DNA of 64,000 bases from Crotalaria pallida (GCA_037953625.1 CM075656.1:90281001-90345000), one strand, 5' to 3'. Counted from the first letter of the stretch, positions 32,659-42,689 are shown. Notes: generated by a model from the letters alone, not told the origin. Numbers and translations are program-made.

Positions 32659-33848
32659 TGGTAGGTTGTATCCTCGGGAGTATATGATAATTGTTTTTCT
32701 TATTAAAAAAAATTTACATCATTATTGTTTTATAAAAGTATTAACCAGGTACTAAAAAATTTAAATAATTTAAAATAAGCGCTTGGTAATTTTTTTTATT
32801 AATCTTTCAAATTACCAAGGGCTGAATCTCTCGGTAAAAATTTGAATTACCGAGGGCTGAATCTCTCGGTAAAAGTTTGAATTACCGAGGGCCTGATCTT
32901 CTGTAAAGTCCTCTGTAAATTACCGAGGGCCTAGCCTTTTCTGTAAAGCCCTCGCTAAAAGAAAGTTGTTTCCGAGAAACCAGCCCTCGGTAAAGCCCTC
33001 TGTAAATTACCGAGGGAAATTTCCTCGGTAAATTTTACCAACGCCACTTTTACCGAGGGAATCGAGGCCGTCGGTTGGCCGTCGGTATTGCGTCATTACC
33101 GACGGATTTTGGTTTATTACCGAGGGATTTCGCTGAATTTCTTGTAGTGTACACACGTAGCCTTTAAATAACCTATATACATGTGACCGTAACATCTTAC
33201 GCATGCTGAATTCAAAAGACAAAAATTGGATGAAAAAGAGGTTAAGGCTGCATAAGTGGTAGTTAGGGCAGTTTCATAAGCTAAGGCAGTTACAGATAAG
33301 ATAGCTGTTGAAGCTTAGACAGTTGTAGAAAATGCAACAGCCGATGAATCTGTGACAAAAACCCAACAATTGGACTTCATATATGTTATTTCACGGTCAC
33401 GTGTGTAAAACGTTAACGTTTATGAATGAATAAAGTTGTCAGAGACTAATATGAGTAGCTTTTTTCAAAGTGAATGATTAAAAATGAATTATTAAAAAGT
33501 CAAGGATTAAAGTTAGAGCTCTTTACAAAGTAACGGATTAAAGTCACATGTTAGTCTTATTATTAATAAAAGTTTTTTATTACAGATTAAAAAAAAAATG
33601 ATTTTTCTTTCTTCCTTATCGTTGTTTCCTACGAGCCAAAAAAATCTACATAGACCCCACTGCGAAAAAATAAAAGGAAATTAAGAGCCTTATCCCTTAT
33701 CTCTTAGTTTACTTTTAACTTTTAAGGTTATGTTGTCAACATATCAAACAAAATCTATTCACGTAGAGCCCACAACATAGCAAAGTAGTCTGACAACGTT
33801 CAAGGAAGAAGACAGACCAATGTAAAATATTGTGTTCTAACACACACA

Positions 33849-33869
33849 CCCCCCCCCCCCCCCCCCCCC
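33849..33869. repeat. Poly-C run (21 C)
   Basis: A homopolymer following a short CA repeat and followed by A7. Length in assembled DNA is often unreliable for such runs. Confidence 0.8.
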
Positions 33870-33984
33870 AAAAAAAATTTAAAATATTGTGATTTTATTA
33901 AAATTTGAAGAATAAAAAAAAAAGTTAAAATGTCACATGGTGGAAAACAAATTGCAATTTTTAGCAATCACTGAGGTTATTGTG

Positions 33985-34169
33985 GTAAAAGTTCACATAA
34001 ATGGATGAGATATGCGTCCTTTAAGCATGTGGTTATGTTATGGGTTCAATCCCTCGTTCGTGTGAATGAAGAATGTATGGTTGAGAGTGTCATCTTCGAA
34101 AGGGCCTAATCAATATGCAAACGGATTAGTCACCCAGTTATATTGGTTGATATTGTGGGTTCAAAAAAA
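33985..34169 (+). mobile_element. SINE-like element, third type
   Basis: Box B-like GGGTTCAATCCC at about 34039 is preceded by a tRNA-like head with TGGATGAGATATGCG; the body has ACGGATTAGTCACCC and an A8 tail. No TSD resolved. Confidence 0.45.
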
Positions 34170-34580
34170 ATGTGACGCTTTTTGAACATTTAAAAAAATA
34201 ATCTAATACTAATATATAATTATTAAATAATTGATAAAAGAAGTATTTGAATATACATTGTTTATAAGGCAAAATGTTAAGTATACGAAAGTGCAATACT
34301 CTCACAACTACTTTGGGGCTTACAAGGTAAAATGTTGAGGTAAGGTGCAGAAAAAAATTATGAAATTACATATGCATGCCTAGGTACAAATAAGTTTATA
34401 TCACCTAAAAAGTATCACTAGTTAATAAATTAATAATAAATAAAGTAATAGTACTTTGTAAATTCTTATTTTTATGATAAAAAATTATTTTTTTATTGTG
34501 TAAACTTAATTATAAGTTGATTTGGTAAGTTATGTATGTCAAATATATCTTTTTTTTTTTATAATCAACGGGGCAAAACG
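34170..34580. other. Intergenic AT-rich DNA
   Basis: No gene or clear repeat seen. Confidence 0.5.
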
Positions 34581-34584
34581 TCCA

Positions 34585-35050
34585 AGAAGACAATCACATA
34601 ATCATACGTGGGAATGGAGTCACTTAACCATCCTCACAAATAAGAGAAAATAGAGGAGGGGTGACAACATTAATAACAGTGACACTATGAGTGCCTAAAT
34701 GATCAAGATTAGCTAAGAAATCAGCGCAACGGTTGGCCCTTTCGATACACATGCCGAATGCTATAGTTAGGAACCTTCATGAGAAGTCCTCTAATCTCAT
34801 GAACCAGCGTCAAACAATGATGATTAGGCCTGCAAAATCCCTTCACCATACTGACCATACAGATGAATCCAATTCAATCTCCAAATTCATATATCCCATA
34901 GAGACAACATGTTTTAATTTCAAAGTTACCAAAACATGTTTTAATTTCAAGACTAAACCCCAGAGTTCAGTAAGAAGGAAAGAACAAGTACCTAAAAAAC
35001 AATGGAAGCCAGTGATAAATTTACCCGGAGCATCACGAACAATCTAAGGT
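34585..35050 (-). pseudogene. Broken RNase H fragment of a plant LINE
   Basis: The minus strand encodes in pieces IVRDAPGKFITGFHCFLGTC, MGYMNLEIELDS, NHHCLTLVHEIRGLLMKVP, SIRHVYRKG and, one base out of frame, NRCADFLANLDHLGTHSVTV ending near ICEDG and a stop. The order is that of the RNase H-like C-terminus of plant non-LTR retrotransposons. At least one frameshift falls between VYRKG and NRCAD, with others upstream. A short duplicated segment (AACATGTTTTAATTTCAA, 34906-34950) adds another break. No reverse transcriptase remains. Confidence 0.75.
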
Positions 35051-35557
35051 CATACCTTTTTATTTTTTCATAACGTATGTAATCGTACTTATGATCCACA
35101 TCATGTTTAATCAAACAATATAACCTCGCTAATCAAGTTGAATGGCTAAATTAGTACAGTTCACACATTCTACTCAAGAAATTTACCAGGTCCAATAGAA
35201 TCAAACCCACTGTTTGGTAATGAAAAAAGTACACTAAAAGAGAACAAATAGCTAGATAGAATGATATGCATAAAATGTACTATATTTATGACTTCATGCA
35301 TCTTGCCTGATTAATTCATTATCAAATTTTAATACTCCCCTTTTTTCTTCTTTCCTATTTCGTTCTAAAGTCCAGACACAGCAATATTTTATCATATCAA
35401 ACACGTGTAACCATAATAAGTATTATAATACGAGTATAATAACTTACAATCTTTACATCAGATTTTGCAAATATTCTGTATCCAACGGAAAGCAAGAATA
35501 AGCTCTTCCAAACTTATCATTCTTATCGCATTTTTCATAACATAAGGTGCAGTCATA

Positions 35558-35852
35558 TACTCCCTCCGATAGAATATATTACAGTAATTTTTTTGGGTTT
35601 TTATTTGGATCATATTTATAATATCTCATTTCAATTTTCAATTTTCACTATCATTTAATTACTTTTTTTTCCACAAACACCTTTATTAACTCAACACTTT
35701 TTAGAGTTCCAATAATAATTATTGGGATAATTTTGAAAAAGTATATCAAATTTTCACATTTCCGATGTCACCAACAAATTTAACTTCATTATTTGATAAA
35801 AGAGAAAACCCAAAAAAAAAAAAAAAACTTATAAATAGAACCGCAATGAGTA
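35558..35852. mobile_element. MITE, family B
   Basis: TA, CTCCCTCCGATAGAATATAT at the left; ATAAATAGAACCGCAATGAG, TA at the right. The interior AATAATAATTATTGGGATAA is family-typical. Confidence 0.75.
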
Positions 35853-36110
35853 CATGTTTGTAGCCCAGAGACAATAATTGGACAGATAATATGAATTTGC
35901 TAGGTAGCAATAAATAATAGTTTAATTGACATGCAATAACACTTTCGTTATATGTATCATCCATCATTTATTTTTATTATTTTTATTTAGAAGCAAATAA
36001 TTATAAATTCACAAACCATAATGAATAATGCCCTTCATAAATCAAAATGGATCATTGCAATCGGCTAGAATTAATTTGACTGTTTACTCGCATACATATA
36101 TATGTAACAC

Positions 36111-36258
36111 TATTTTTTTCTTTTTCAAGGTATCTCGTGCAACTGGATCCTTCCGACATTGTTCAGCTGGTAATCTCTCAGCAAACCTTCCTACATTCGT
36201 AAGAGGTGACCATTTGATTAAGTAGAAATATATTCCTTATCCTGCGTGCTAGTCTGAT
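36111..36258 (-). mobile_element. 148-bp retroposed insert in the bHLH 3' UTR
   Basis: TATATATGTAACACT occurs at 36096-36110 and again at 36259-36273, a 15-bp TSD. On the minus strand the insert ends in an A-rich tail (TTGAAAAAGAAAAAAAT) against the first copy. The duplicated bHLH locus has no insert at the matching place. The body, with ATTACCAGCTGAACAATGTC, is not recognised; poly(A) tail plus a long TSD indicate LINE-machinery retroposition. Confidence 0.7.
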
Positions 36259-36273
36259 TATATATGTAACACT

Positions 36274-36357
36274 TTAAAAGGCACAAATATAGCTAGAATC
36301 ATATATAAATCTCTTCAGTCTCTCAGATATCCTTTCTCCATTGGAAGATTCCTCTAC
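36274..36357 (-). CDS. bHLH162-like transcription factor, exon 3
   Basis: Encodes the last 27 residues (VEESSNGERISERLKRFIYD, then SSYICAF) and stop TAA at 36274-36276. The acceptor TTGTTCAG|GTAGAGG is canonical, phase 0. The segment completes the C-terminal ACT-like domain. The stop lies directly beside the second copy of the 15-bp TSD. Confidence 0.85.
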   Translation of the reverse strand, partial: VEESSNGERISERLKRFIYDSSYICAF

Positions 36358-36458
36358 CTGAACAATGCAGCAAGAGTTACATAAATACATATAAATATAG
36401 GAAAGACTAATAATTAAAGTAGTGATGATATGATAAGATATAAATATATATAGCTCAC

Positions 36459-36788
36459 CTGGCAGTGTATTGTGTGGAAAACTGAATCTTCCGAAACTAT
36501 GTAATTGGCACTAACAACATCTGCTCCTTCTTCAAGAAGAATACGAATAGTCTCTTTGAACATGAAATGGGTATCTAACCCAGTTATTAAACTAACTACA
36601 AAGGTCAAACCCATTTGTTGGATCTCAATTTTGGGAGATTTTGACCCCCCTCCTCCATTCACGTAGCATGTCCTTCTTTGAATATCTAGTAGCATTTTCT
36701 TCTTCTCCTTCATTTTCTCCAGGTTCATCTGTAACTTTTTTATGTGGTTTGTGGCTTCATGCAGCTGATCCGGCAGTGAATTAAGCTC
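36459..36788 (-). CDS. bHLH162-like transcription factor, exon 2
   Basis: 110 residues: helix 2 of the bHLH domain (SLPDQLHEATNHIKKLQMNL), a Lys/Glu-rich linker (EKMKEKKKMLL), a Gly-rich stretch, then an ACT-like fold (IEIQQMGLTFVVSLITGLDT through FMFKETIRILLEEGADVVSA). The acceptor GCAG|GAGCTT and donor CCAG|GTGAGC are canonical and both phase 0. The exon boundary inside the bHLH loop/helix 2 is typical of this subgroup. Confidence 0.9.
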
Positions 36789-37067
36789 CTGCAATAGATT
36801 CGAACAAAAGAGTAATCATCTCTCACACCATTTACTTAGATATAATAATACGTAGTAATTAACATGTTTTGCACACATTGATATAAGTAAAATATCAATG
36901 TTACATGTACATCTAAAATTTATACATGATGTACGTCTGTTTATTATATATGCAGATGTCAATTCTGGATGCACTATTGTGAGTAAAAAAACATATTTGA
37001 CCCAATTGAGGTTGTAAACAAAGAAGAAGGGATAGAGAGAGAAGTTAAAAAGAGAGCTAGGGGAGAC

Positions 37068-37208
37068 CCTTGAGCTTTGTTGAGGCACAAGTGAGTTGAG
37101 CGTGCAGGAGAGAGCCTTCATTTTATTTCTTCTATTCCTCTCAATGAGTTTTCTATCAGCTCTGGTTGAAGAAGAAGCAGTAGCAGCAGCTTGGTTGTTC
37201 TCCATCAT
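37068..37208 (-). CDS. bHLH162-like transcription factor, exon 1
   Basis: 47 residues (two Met codons; the second, MENNQ, may be the real start). The basic region is R16 to K31 with RKLIERNRRNKM: Glu23 and Arg24, Arg26 and Arg27 fit E-box contacts, with Lys20 where many bHLH proteins have His. Helix 1 is ALSCTLNSLVP. The donor is AGG|GTCTCC, weak but in phase with exon 2, giving SSR-ELNSLPDQL. The total protein is 184 aa, as expected for small bHLH162-type nuclear factors. The target genes are not deducible from sequence. Confidence 0.88.
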
Positions 37209-37337
37209 CTTTAATTTATTCCACCAGCAGAATGCAATAGCGACGCAGTCTCCGATCCCCTCAACAGAAGAAAATCAAAATAGTAATCATTCCATGTACT
37301 AATAAAAAGATTGACAGCTCTATCGTATAGTACTTGG

Positions 37338-37344
37338 ATTTATA
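37338..37344 (-). promoter_or_regulatory. TATA box of the bHLH gene
   Basis: Minus-strand CCTATAAATCC about 130 bp upstream of the ATG. The duplicated locus has CCTATCC at the matching place. Confidence 0.65.
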
Positions 37345-37947
37345 GGAATCCCTGCTTTGTTGGGTGTGTCTTTTAAAAAAGCAAATTACTGTATTAGTAG
37401 ATGCTACGTGCTGATAAAAGTTCTGTAAGTGAGAGCGTGGTGGGACTAATTATCATGTGTACCACAAGCAGTGACGGACCTACATGGTAGGTATGGCCAA
37501 TTGCCCTTACTATTTTTATTTTTTTTTTAATATACGTATATATAAATATTACATTTTTCTATTCTAAATGTTATTTATTTTTATTAAAACAATAGCCTTT
37601 TGACAATATCAAGTAACGTTAAAAATTTAAATGTTTCATATATTTTTTTAAAAATTATCCTTATAATTATTATTATAACTCTAAAAAGTGTTGAGTAAAT
37701 ATGGATATTTATGCCATTGAAAATTGGAAAGAAACTTATATCAAAGACCAAAAAAACTTCGAAAGAAACTTACATTTAGGACTAAAGGAGCATATACATG
37801 TTTTGAGGTTTAAAATAAAAGTTTAATCAATTTTTAATTTTTAATTTTTTTAAAGTTTAAGTCTTGAAATCCATAAGTTGGTGAGTGATGAACGTGATGA
37901 ATTTTATCTTTTAAAATTGTAAGTTAAAGCTACATGTGGAAATAAAT

Positions 37948-38041
37948 TAAACCTGACGTTATGGATCTTACGTCATCATCGACATGGGCCTCATCTTAAA
38001 CCTGACGTTATGGATCTTACGTCATCATCGACATGGGCCTA
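37948..38041. repeat. 49-bp tandem duplication
   Basis: The segment TAAACCTGACGTTATGGATC through GACATGGGCCT is present twice with a period of 49 bp and almost no change. Confidence 0.9.
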
Positions 38042-38331
38042 ATCGTTATGGATCTTTAAGTCGTACCATACATATTTAGTCCAAAGTATAAATTTTGGCC
38101 GCTGTTTGATATTTTCGTTGACAAAACTATTCATTTGCTTGTTATTTTTTCTGTTTCTCTTCTAACGAAAAGGTTTTTCCGTCCCAACGAGAAGGAGGCT
38201 AAAAATAACATTTTCGTATGCTAGGCCAAAAATCAAAACCCATAAAAAAAAAACCCTAGATTTGTCTACGAGAATTACACTATCAAGTACGAGTATTTCC
38301 ATTTAGTATTAAACCTTATTCCAAGTCCTTA

Positions 38332-38906
38332 TCACTCCCTCTAGCTTGAATTATAAGTAAATCTAACTACTTTTATGCTTATTAAGGGGGTTAGTTGATT
38401 GTATTTAATTTTCTCAAATAAAAAAAAATAGAGATATTTTAGGAAAGTAATATTGAGAATAAAACAAAAATTAAATAAGATAACAATTTTCGAGAAATGT
38501 TTTAGGAGAGTGACATTGGAAATGAAAATGAAACAAAATTTAATAAAGTTAGTTAATTTTGCTTATATTTTAAACCAATAGAAGTACTTCCTCCGGCTCG
38601 AATTATAAGCAACAAAAAACATACTTCTCTTAGTTTAAAATATAAGCAAAATTAACTAACTTTATTAAAATTTATTTCATTCCCAATGTCATTTTCCTAA
38701 AATATCTCTAAAAAATTGTAATCTTAATTAATTTTTGTTTCATTCTCAATACTACTTTCCTAAAATACCTCTATTTTTTATAAATTTGAGAAAATTAAAT
38801 ACAATCAACTAACATCCTTAATAAGCGTAAAAATGGTTGGATTTGCTTATAATTCGAGCCGGATAAAGTATTTTTTTGTTGCTTATAATTCGAGTCGGAT
38901 GAAGTA
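38332..38906. mobile_element. MITE, family A, outer copy
   Basis: The left part runs from CTCCCTCTAGCTTGAATTAT to TAAACCAATAGAAGTA (38586). The missing terminal part (TTTTTTGTTGCTTATAATTC, GAGTCGGATGAAG, TA) is found at 38871-38906, beyond an inserted copy of the same family. Confidence 0.8.
38585..38870. mobile_element. MITE, family A, inserted inverted into another family A copy
   Basis: TA, CTTCCTCCGGCTCGAATTAT at the left; ATAATTCGAGCCGGATAAAG, TA at the right. It runs opposite to the outer copy, so the pair can fold into a hairpin with arms of about 250 bp. Confidence 0.85.
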
Positions 38907-38947
38907 TTTAGAAAAGTGATTTAATCTGGTTAATGATGTTGGGTTAA

Positions 38948-39237
38948 GTACCCCCTCGATCTTTATTATAGTTCACTTTTTAGAAAATATTTTTGGTCCT
39001 AATTATAAGTTACTTTATATTTCCTATGCATTATTTATTATATTTTATTTTTTTTCTTATTGAATGTTTTAACTATCTATGTTTTTTTTTTCATTAATGA
39101 GTGGAAACTTTTTAAGAAAAGTGAAGAGGATACAATTGTAATATTACAATATATTCTCATAAAATTCAGAAAACTAACCACTTTCTTTAATGTGTAAAAT
39201 TTGGTTAAATATGTTTTGTAATAAGGAACAGAGAGAA
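38948..39237. mobile_element. MITE, unassigned family
   Basis: TA, CCCCCTCGATCTTTATTATA at the left; TTTTGTAATAAGGAACAGAG, AGAATAA at the right form weak inverted ends. No coding. Confidence 0.5.
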
Positions 39238-39408
39238 TAAATGACAACATAAATATATTTGACATTACATATTAATAAAAAAATGTTTGTGTTTCCTTGA
39301 GTTATCCGCTAATCTTTTTCTTTGTTTTTATTTAATCTTTGAATCTTTTTGAGCTTTGATACCATTTTACTCATAAAGAAAGCCCTAGATTGGTGTATAA
39401 AATTGTAG

Positions 39409-39411
<3 letters not shown>

Positions 39412-39444
<33 letters not shown>

Positions 39445-39530
39445 TGAAGCCAAGAGGCAATAATGAGACAAATATATATATATATATATATATATGTTTG
39501 AAGCCAAGAGGCAATAATGAGACAAATAAT
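39412..39530. repeat. (TA)n plus unit duplication
   Basis: A TA repeat followed by TGTTTGAAGCCAAGAGGCAA and TAATGAGACAAAT appears twice in direct order. Confidence 0.9.
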
Positions 39531-39735
39531 ACTCTCTACGATGGTAAAAAATTATAAATTTTTTTGTCCAAAACTAAAGTTAACGCAATTAATGAAAAAA
39601 CTTAGAAATTATAAATTTTGATTTATGACTAGATGATCTATGCAAAATGCATTAAATGAATTATTTGATAATTTATTAATATATTATATAAGCCATTAAA
39701 TACACTTCTCTTCATTTTTTATCACATCACTTTGA
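39531..39735. mobile_element. Decayed MITE-like sequence
   Basis: ATACTCTCTACGATGG, then TGCAAAATGCATTAAATGAA; related to 60165-60397 (ATAAAATGCATTAAATTAAT). Ends poor. Confidence 0.35.
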
Positions 39736-40165
39736 GATGGATAAAGTACGAATTTGCTTAGTAGCAATAAATAACAAAATTGGTATACTATTCATTATTT
39801 ATTTAATCCATTTTTATTTATAAATCAATAAACATAACTTCACGAATGATAAGCGATGCTTTAATAATATAAAACTCTTTTTCATCATGAGTTCACAACC
39901 TATTTTCTCATAAATCAATTATGGATTGGTACACTCTCCGAATTAATTTGTTGACTGTTCAACAAATTATATATATAACACTTTAAAAGGCACAAATATA
40001 GCTAGAATCATGTATAAACCTCTTCAGTCTTTCAGATATCCTTTCTGCATTGGAAGATTCCTCCACCCGAACAATTCAACAAGAGTTACATAAATACATA
40101 TAAATATAGGAAATACTAATAATTAAAGTAGTGATGATGAGAAGATATAAATATAATCCCTTTGT

Positions 40166-40169
<4 letters not shown>

Positions 40170-40211
<42 letters not shown>

Positions 40212-40280
40212 ATTGTTTCGGTAGATTTCACGTTTATTATGAAAGTTGGTTAATTTAACTAATGTTATTGAAAATGTGAG
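40170..40280. mobile_element. (AT)n and MITE remnant replacing the end of pseudogene exon 2
   Basis: About 18 AT units, then TTTCACGTTTATTATGAAAG and AACTAATGTTATTGAAAATG, which resemble the right part of family D reversed. The junction with exon 2 is at about 40280. Confidence 0.55.
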
Positions 40281-41029
40281 TACGAATAGTCTCTTTTAAC
40301 ATTAACTGGGTATCTGACCCAGTTATTAAACTAACTACTAAGGTCAAACCCATTTGTTGGATCTCAATTTTTGGAGATTTTGACCCCCCTCCTCCATTCA
40401 TGTAGCATGTCCTTCTTTGAATTTCTAGTAGCATTTTCTTCTTCTCCTTCATTTTCTCCAGGTTCATATGTAGCTTTTTTATGTGGTTTGTGGCTTCGTG
40501 CAACTGATCCGGCAGTGAATTAGGCTCCTGCAATAGATTCAAACAAAAGAGTAATCATTTGTCACACTATTTACTTAGATAGATAAATCACATACTACTA
40601 ATTAACAAGATTTGCGCAAGTCGATTTAAACAGCTTGTATTTTTTTTTTATACATAAAATAAAAATTTGGCCTTGCTAACAAATGACCTAAGAACATTTA
40701 TTAAAATTACTAAAAATTAAAAATTAATAATAAAATTACATAATTAATTTTCTCAAAAATCTAAAAACATATTTTCTTAACTTTCTTCTACTTTTGGTTT
40801 TTTTAACAAGTACTGCCTTGCTGACATTTGAAAAAATAAAATTGACCCCTATTAAGGTTGTAACATTTCAGTTTTGGTAATTGTTTTCTTAATTATCACA
40901 TTATTGCTATCCGATTTGCGGTAGCATGACATGGTGGCAATATTAATTTTGCGGTAACTGCAACTAAACCATCCCGTTATTGCGGTGTAATCCAAATCAC
41001 AGTAATGCATCCGCATGGGAGAGACACCT

Positions 41030-41142
41030 AGTTGCATTGGGTTGGATTGGATGGAAAGAAAGGAATTAGTTCAAAAAATTTCACATAGTTGCATTGGGTT
41101 GGATTGGATGGAAAGAAAGGAATTACAAAAAATTTCACAACA
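41030..41142. repeat. 57-bp tandem duplication in pseudogene intron 1
   Basis: AGTTGCATTGGGTTGGATTG, GATGGAAAGAAAGGAATTA recurs with a period of 57 bp. Confidence 0.85.
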
Positions 41143-41700
41143 CACTAGCCGCATCAGTATCTATCACATGACTGCAAATATGATTGCTACTGAGATTAAA
41201 AAAATTAATTCTTCCATTGACAGTAACAAATTTGAAAAGTCCTTTCAAAAAATTAATTCTTTCAATCATAGTTCAAAATTTTCAATTTCTAAGATTTCAT
41301 TAATTATTTAATAGGAGTATTTATTCAGGACAAAAAATTTTATATCATATTTTACAATTTTTTGTAAGACCAAAAGAGCAATTGACATCCGTGGGATTTG
41401 TTGCAACATCCCTAAACCTAACATAATCTCAAACCATGAGCACAATCGCGGTCACGATTCAAAATCGTGATAAAGAAAGAAGAAGGAATAGAAAGAAAAG
41501 ATGGAAAGAGAGCTAGGGGAGACCCTTGAGCTATTTTGAGGCACAAGTGAGTTGAGCATGCAGTAGAGAGCCTTCATTTTATCTCTTCTTTTCCTCTCCA
41601 TGAGTTTTCTATGTTGTTCTCCATCTTTATTCCACCCAGCAGGATGCAATAGCGACGCCGTCTCTTCTCAACGGAAGAAAATATAGTAATCATTATACCG

Positions 41701-41980
41701 TATCCCGTCTTATTAATATGATTTTTTTTTTGAGATTTTTATTTTATTCCATTATATTTAAAAGATTATATTTTAATTTTTAATAGCATTTAATTTTTTT
41801 TTTTTCACAAACACCCCTATTAAGTCAAGATTCTCTAAAGTTTAAATAATAATTATAGGGATAGTTTAAAAAAAATATATCAAATTTTCACATTTCTAAT
41901 AATATTAACAAATTTAATCACTTTAGTTAATAAAAATGAAAAACCACAAAAAGATATTATAAATAGGACCGAATGGAGTA
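41701..41980. mobile_element. MITE, family B, in the pseudogene promoter
   Basis: TA, TCCCGTCTTATTAATATGA at the left; TAAATAGGACCGAATGGAG, TA at the right; interior AATAATAATTATAGGGATAG. It separates the pseudogene 5' flank from sequence that is contiguous at the intact locus. Confidence 0.75.
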
Positions 41981-42201
41981 TATACTTCCTCGATCTCAAC
42001 ATGTAAGATTCTTTTAGCATTATTTAATAGTGTGTATTTTCAAAATTATCATTATTAATATTATTGAAACTTTAAAAAGTATTAAATAAATATGTGCATT
42101 TCTAAAAAGAAACACAATCATTGGAAAATTTATATTCTACTATATAATTTTATAAATAAGTATAAAATAAAAATTTCAAAAATGGTAGGAGGAAAACAGT
42201 A
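41981..42201. mobile_element. Second MITE-like insert in the pseudogene promoter
   Basis: TA, CTTCCTCGATCTCAACATGT at the left; AAAATGGTAGGAGGAAAACA then GTAG at the right. It follows the family B copy directly. Confidence 0.5.
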
Positions 42202-42404
42202 GTAAAAAGAGAACGGCCTAGCTTCTCAGATACTTGGATAGGAATCACCGTTTTGTTTTGTTTTTTAAAAAAGCAAATTTTTGTTAGATGCTACGTACCG
42301 ATAAAAGTTCTGTGATTGAGAACGTGATGGGACTAGCTAGGTCACTGAAGGTAAGTTTTACTGTCTTCTCTTTACAAGGAGGAGATCTATTCACTCTTTT
42401 TTAT

Positions 42405-42686
42405 CTGCTCCCTCTTGTTTTATTTACGATAATCTTTTGAGTTTTTATTTTGGTTTTATTTATAAGATTTTTTTTTAAATTTTCAACGGCATTTAATTAT
42501 TTTTTTCATTAGCATCTTTATAAAGTCAATATTTTTTAAAGTTTCAATAATAATTATAGGGGTAATTTTGAAAAAGTGTATCAAATCTTCACATTTTCAA
42601 TGTCACTAAAAAATTTATTTTTATTTATTTTTCTTGATGGGAATAAAAAACCATAAAAAATCTTATAAATAAGACAAAAAGGACTA
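42405..42686. mobile_element. MITE, family B
   Basis: CTCCCTCTTGTTTTATTTAC at the left; TTATAAATAAGACAAAAAGG, ACTATA at the right; interior AATAATAATTATAGGGGTAA. Confidence 0.65.
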
Positions 42687-42689
42687 TAT

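Larger units (their letters stand above)
28519..33149. mobile_element. Non-autonomous CACTA (En/Spm) transposon
   Basis: It begins CACTACAAGAAAACAGC at 28519 and ends TTTCTTGTAGTG at 33149, with the 3-bp TSD TAC (28516-28518 and 33150-33152). Dense subterminal repeats built on TTACCGAGGGC and CTCGGTAA occupy about 28545-28940 and 32810-33125, as expected for TNPA-type binding sites. The 4.6-kb body has no long frame and no TNPD transposase. A GC-rich leader-like zone lies at 28960-29370. Confidence 0.88.
28359..33570. mobile_element. Older inverted-repeat element split by a CACTA element
   Basis: The left arm 28366-28518 (AAGACTAAACTGTCACTTTA, ACTTTGTAAGGTGCT, AATAATTCATTTTTAGTC, TCATTCATTCATAGATG) pairs with the inverse of about 33405-33570. 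The right side also holds unique DNA (33150-33400) not present on the left. No transposase frame. Outer ends are approximate. Confidence 0.65.
39983..41624 (-). pseudogene. Dead duplicate of the bHLH162-like gene
   Basis: Exon 1 (41524-41624), exon 2 (about 40280-40527) and exon 3 (39983-40066) match the intact gene at 36274-37208. Lesions: 37 bp are missing after ATGGAGAACAAC, which puts the bHLH frame (RKLMERKRRDKMKALYCMLN) out of phase with the ATG; exon 2 stops matching after KETIR, where MITE-like DNA and an AT repeat replace about 80-90 bp; the exon 3 acceptor reads TTCGG where the intact gene has TTCAG; and the upstream TATA motif is shortened. Remaining codons are well conserved, so the duplication is fairly recent. 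No functional protein is expected. Confidence 0.88.

Noticed and set aside
36414..37208. Two separate small genes at 36414-36794 and 36816-37208
   Set aside because: They are exons 2 and 1 of one bHLH gene read through into introns; splice sites and phase join them.
38332..38906. MicroRNA gene
   Set aside because: The hairpin is fully explained by two facing MITEs of the same family; a discrete miRNA cannot be claimed without small-RNA data.
40255..41649. Second functional bHLH gene
   Set aside because: The frame is broken after the start codon, exon 2 is truncated and the exon 3 acceptor is mutated.
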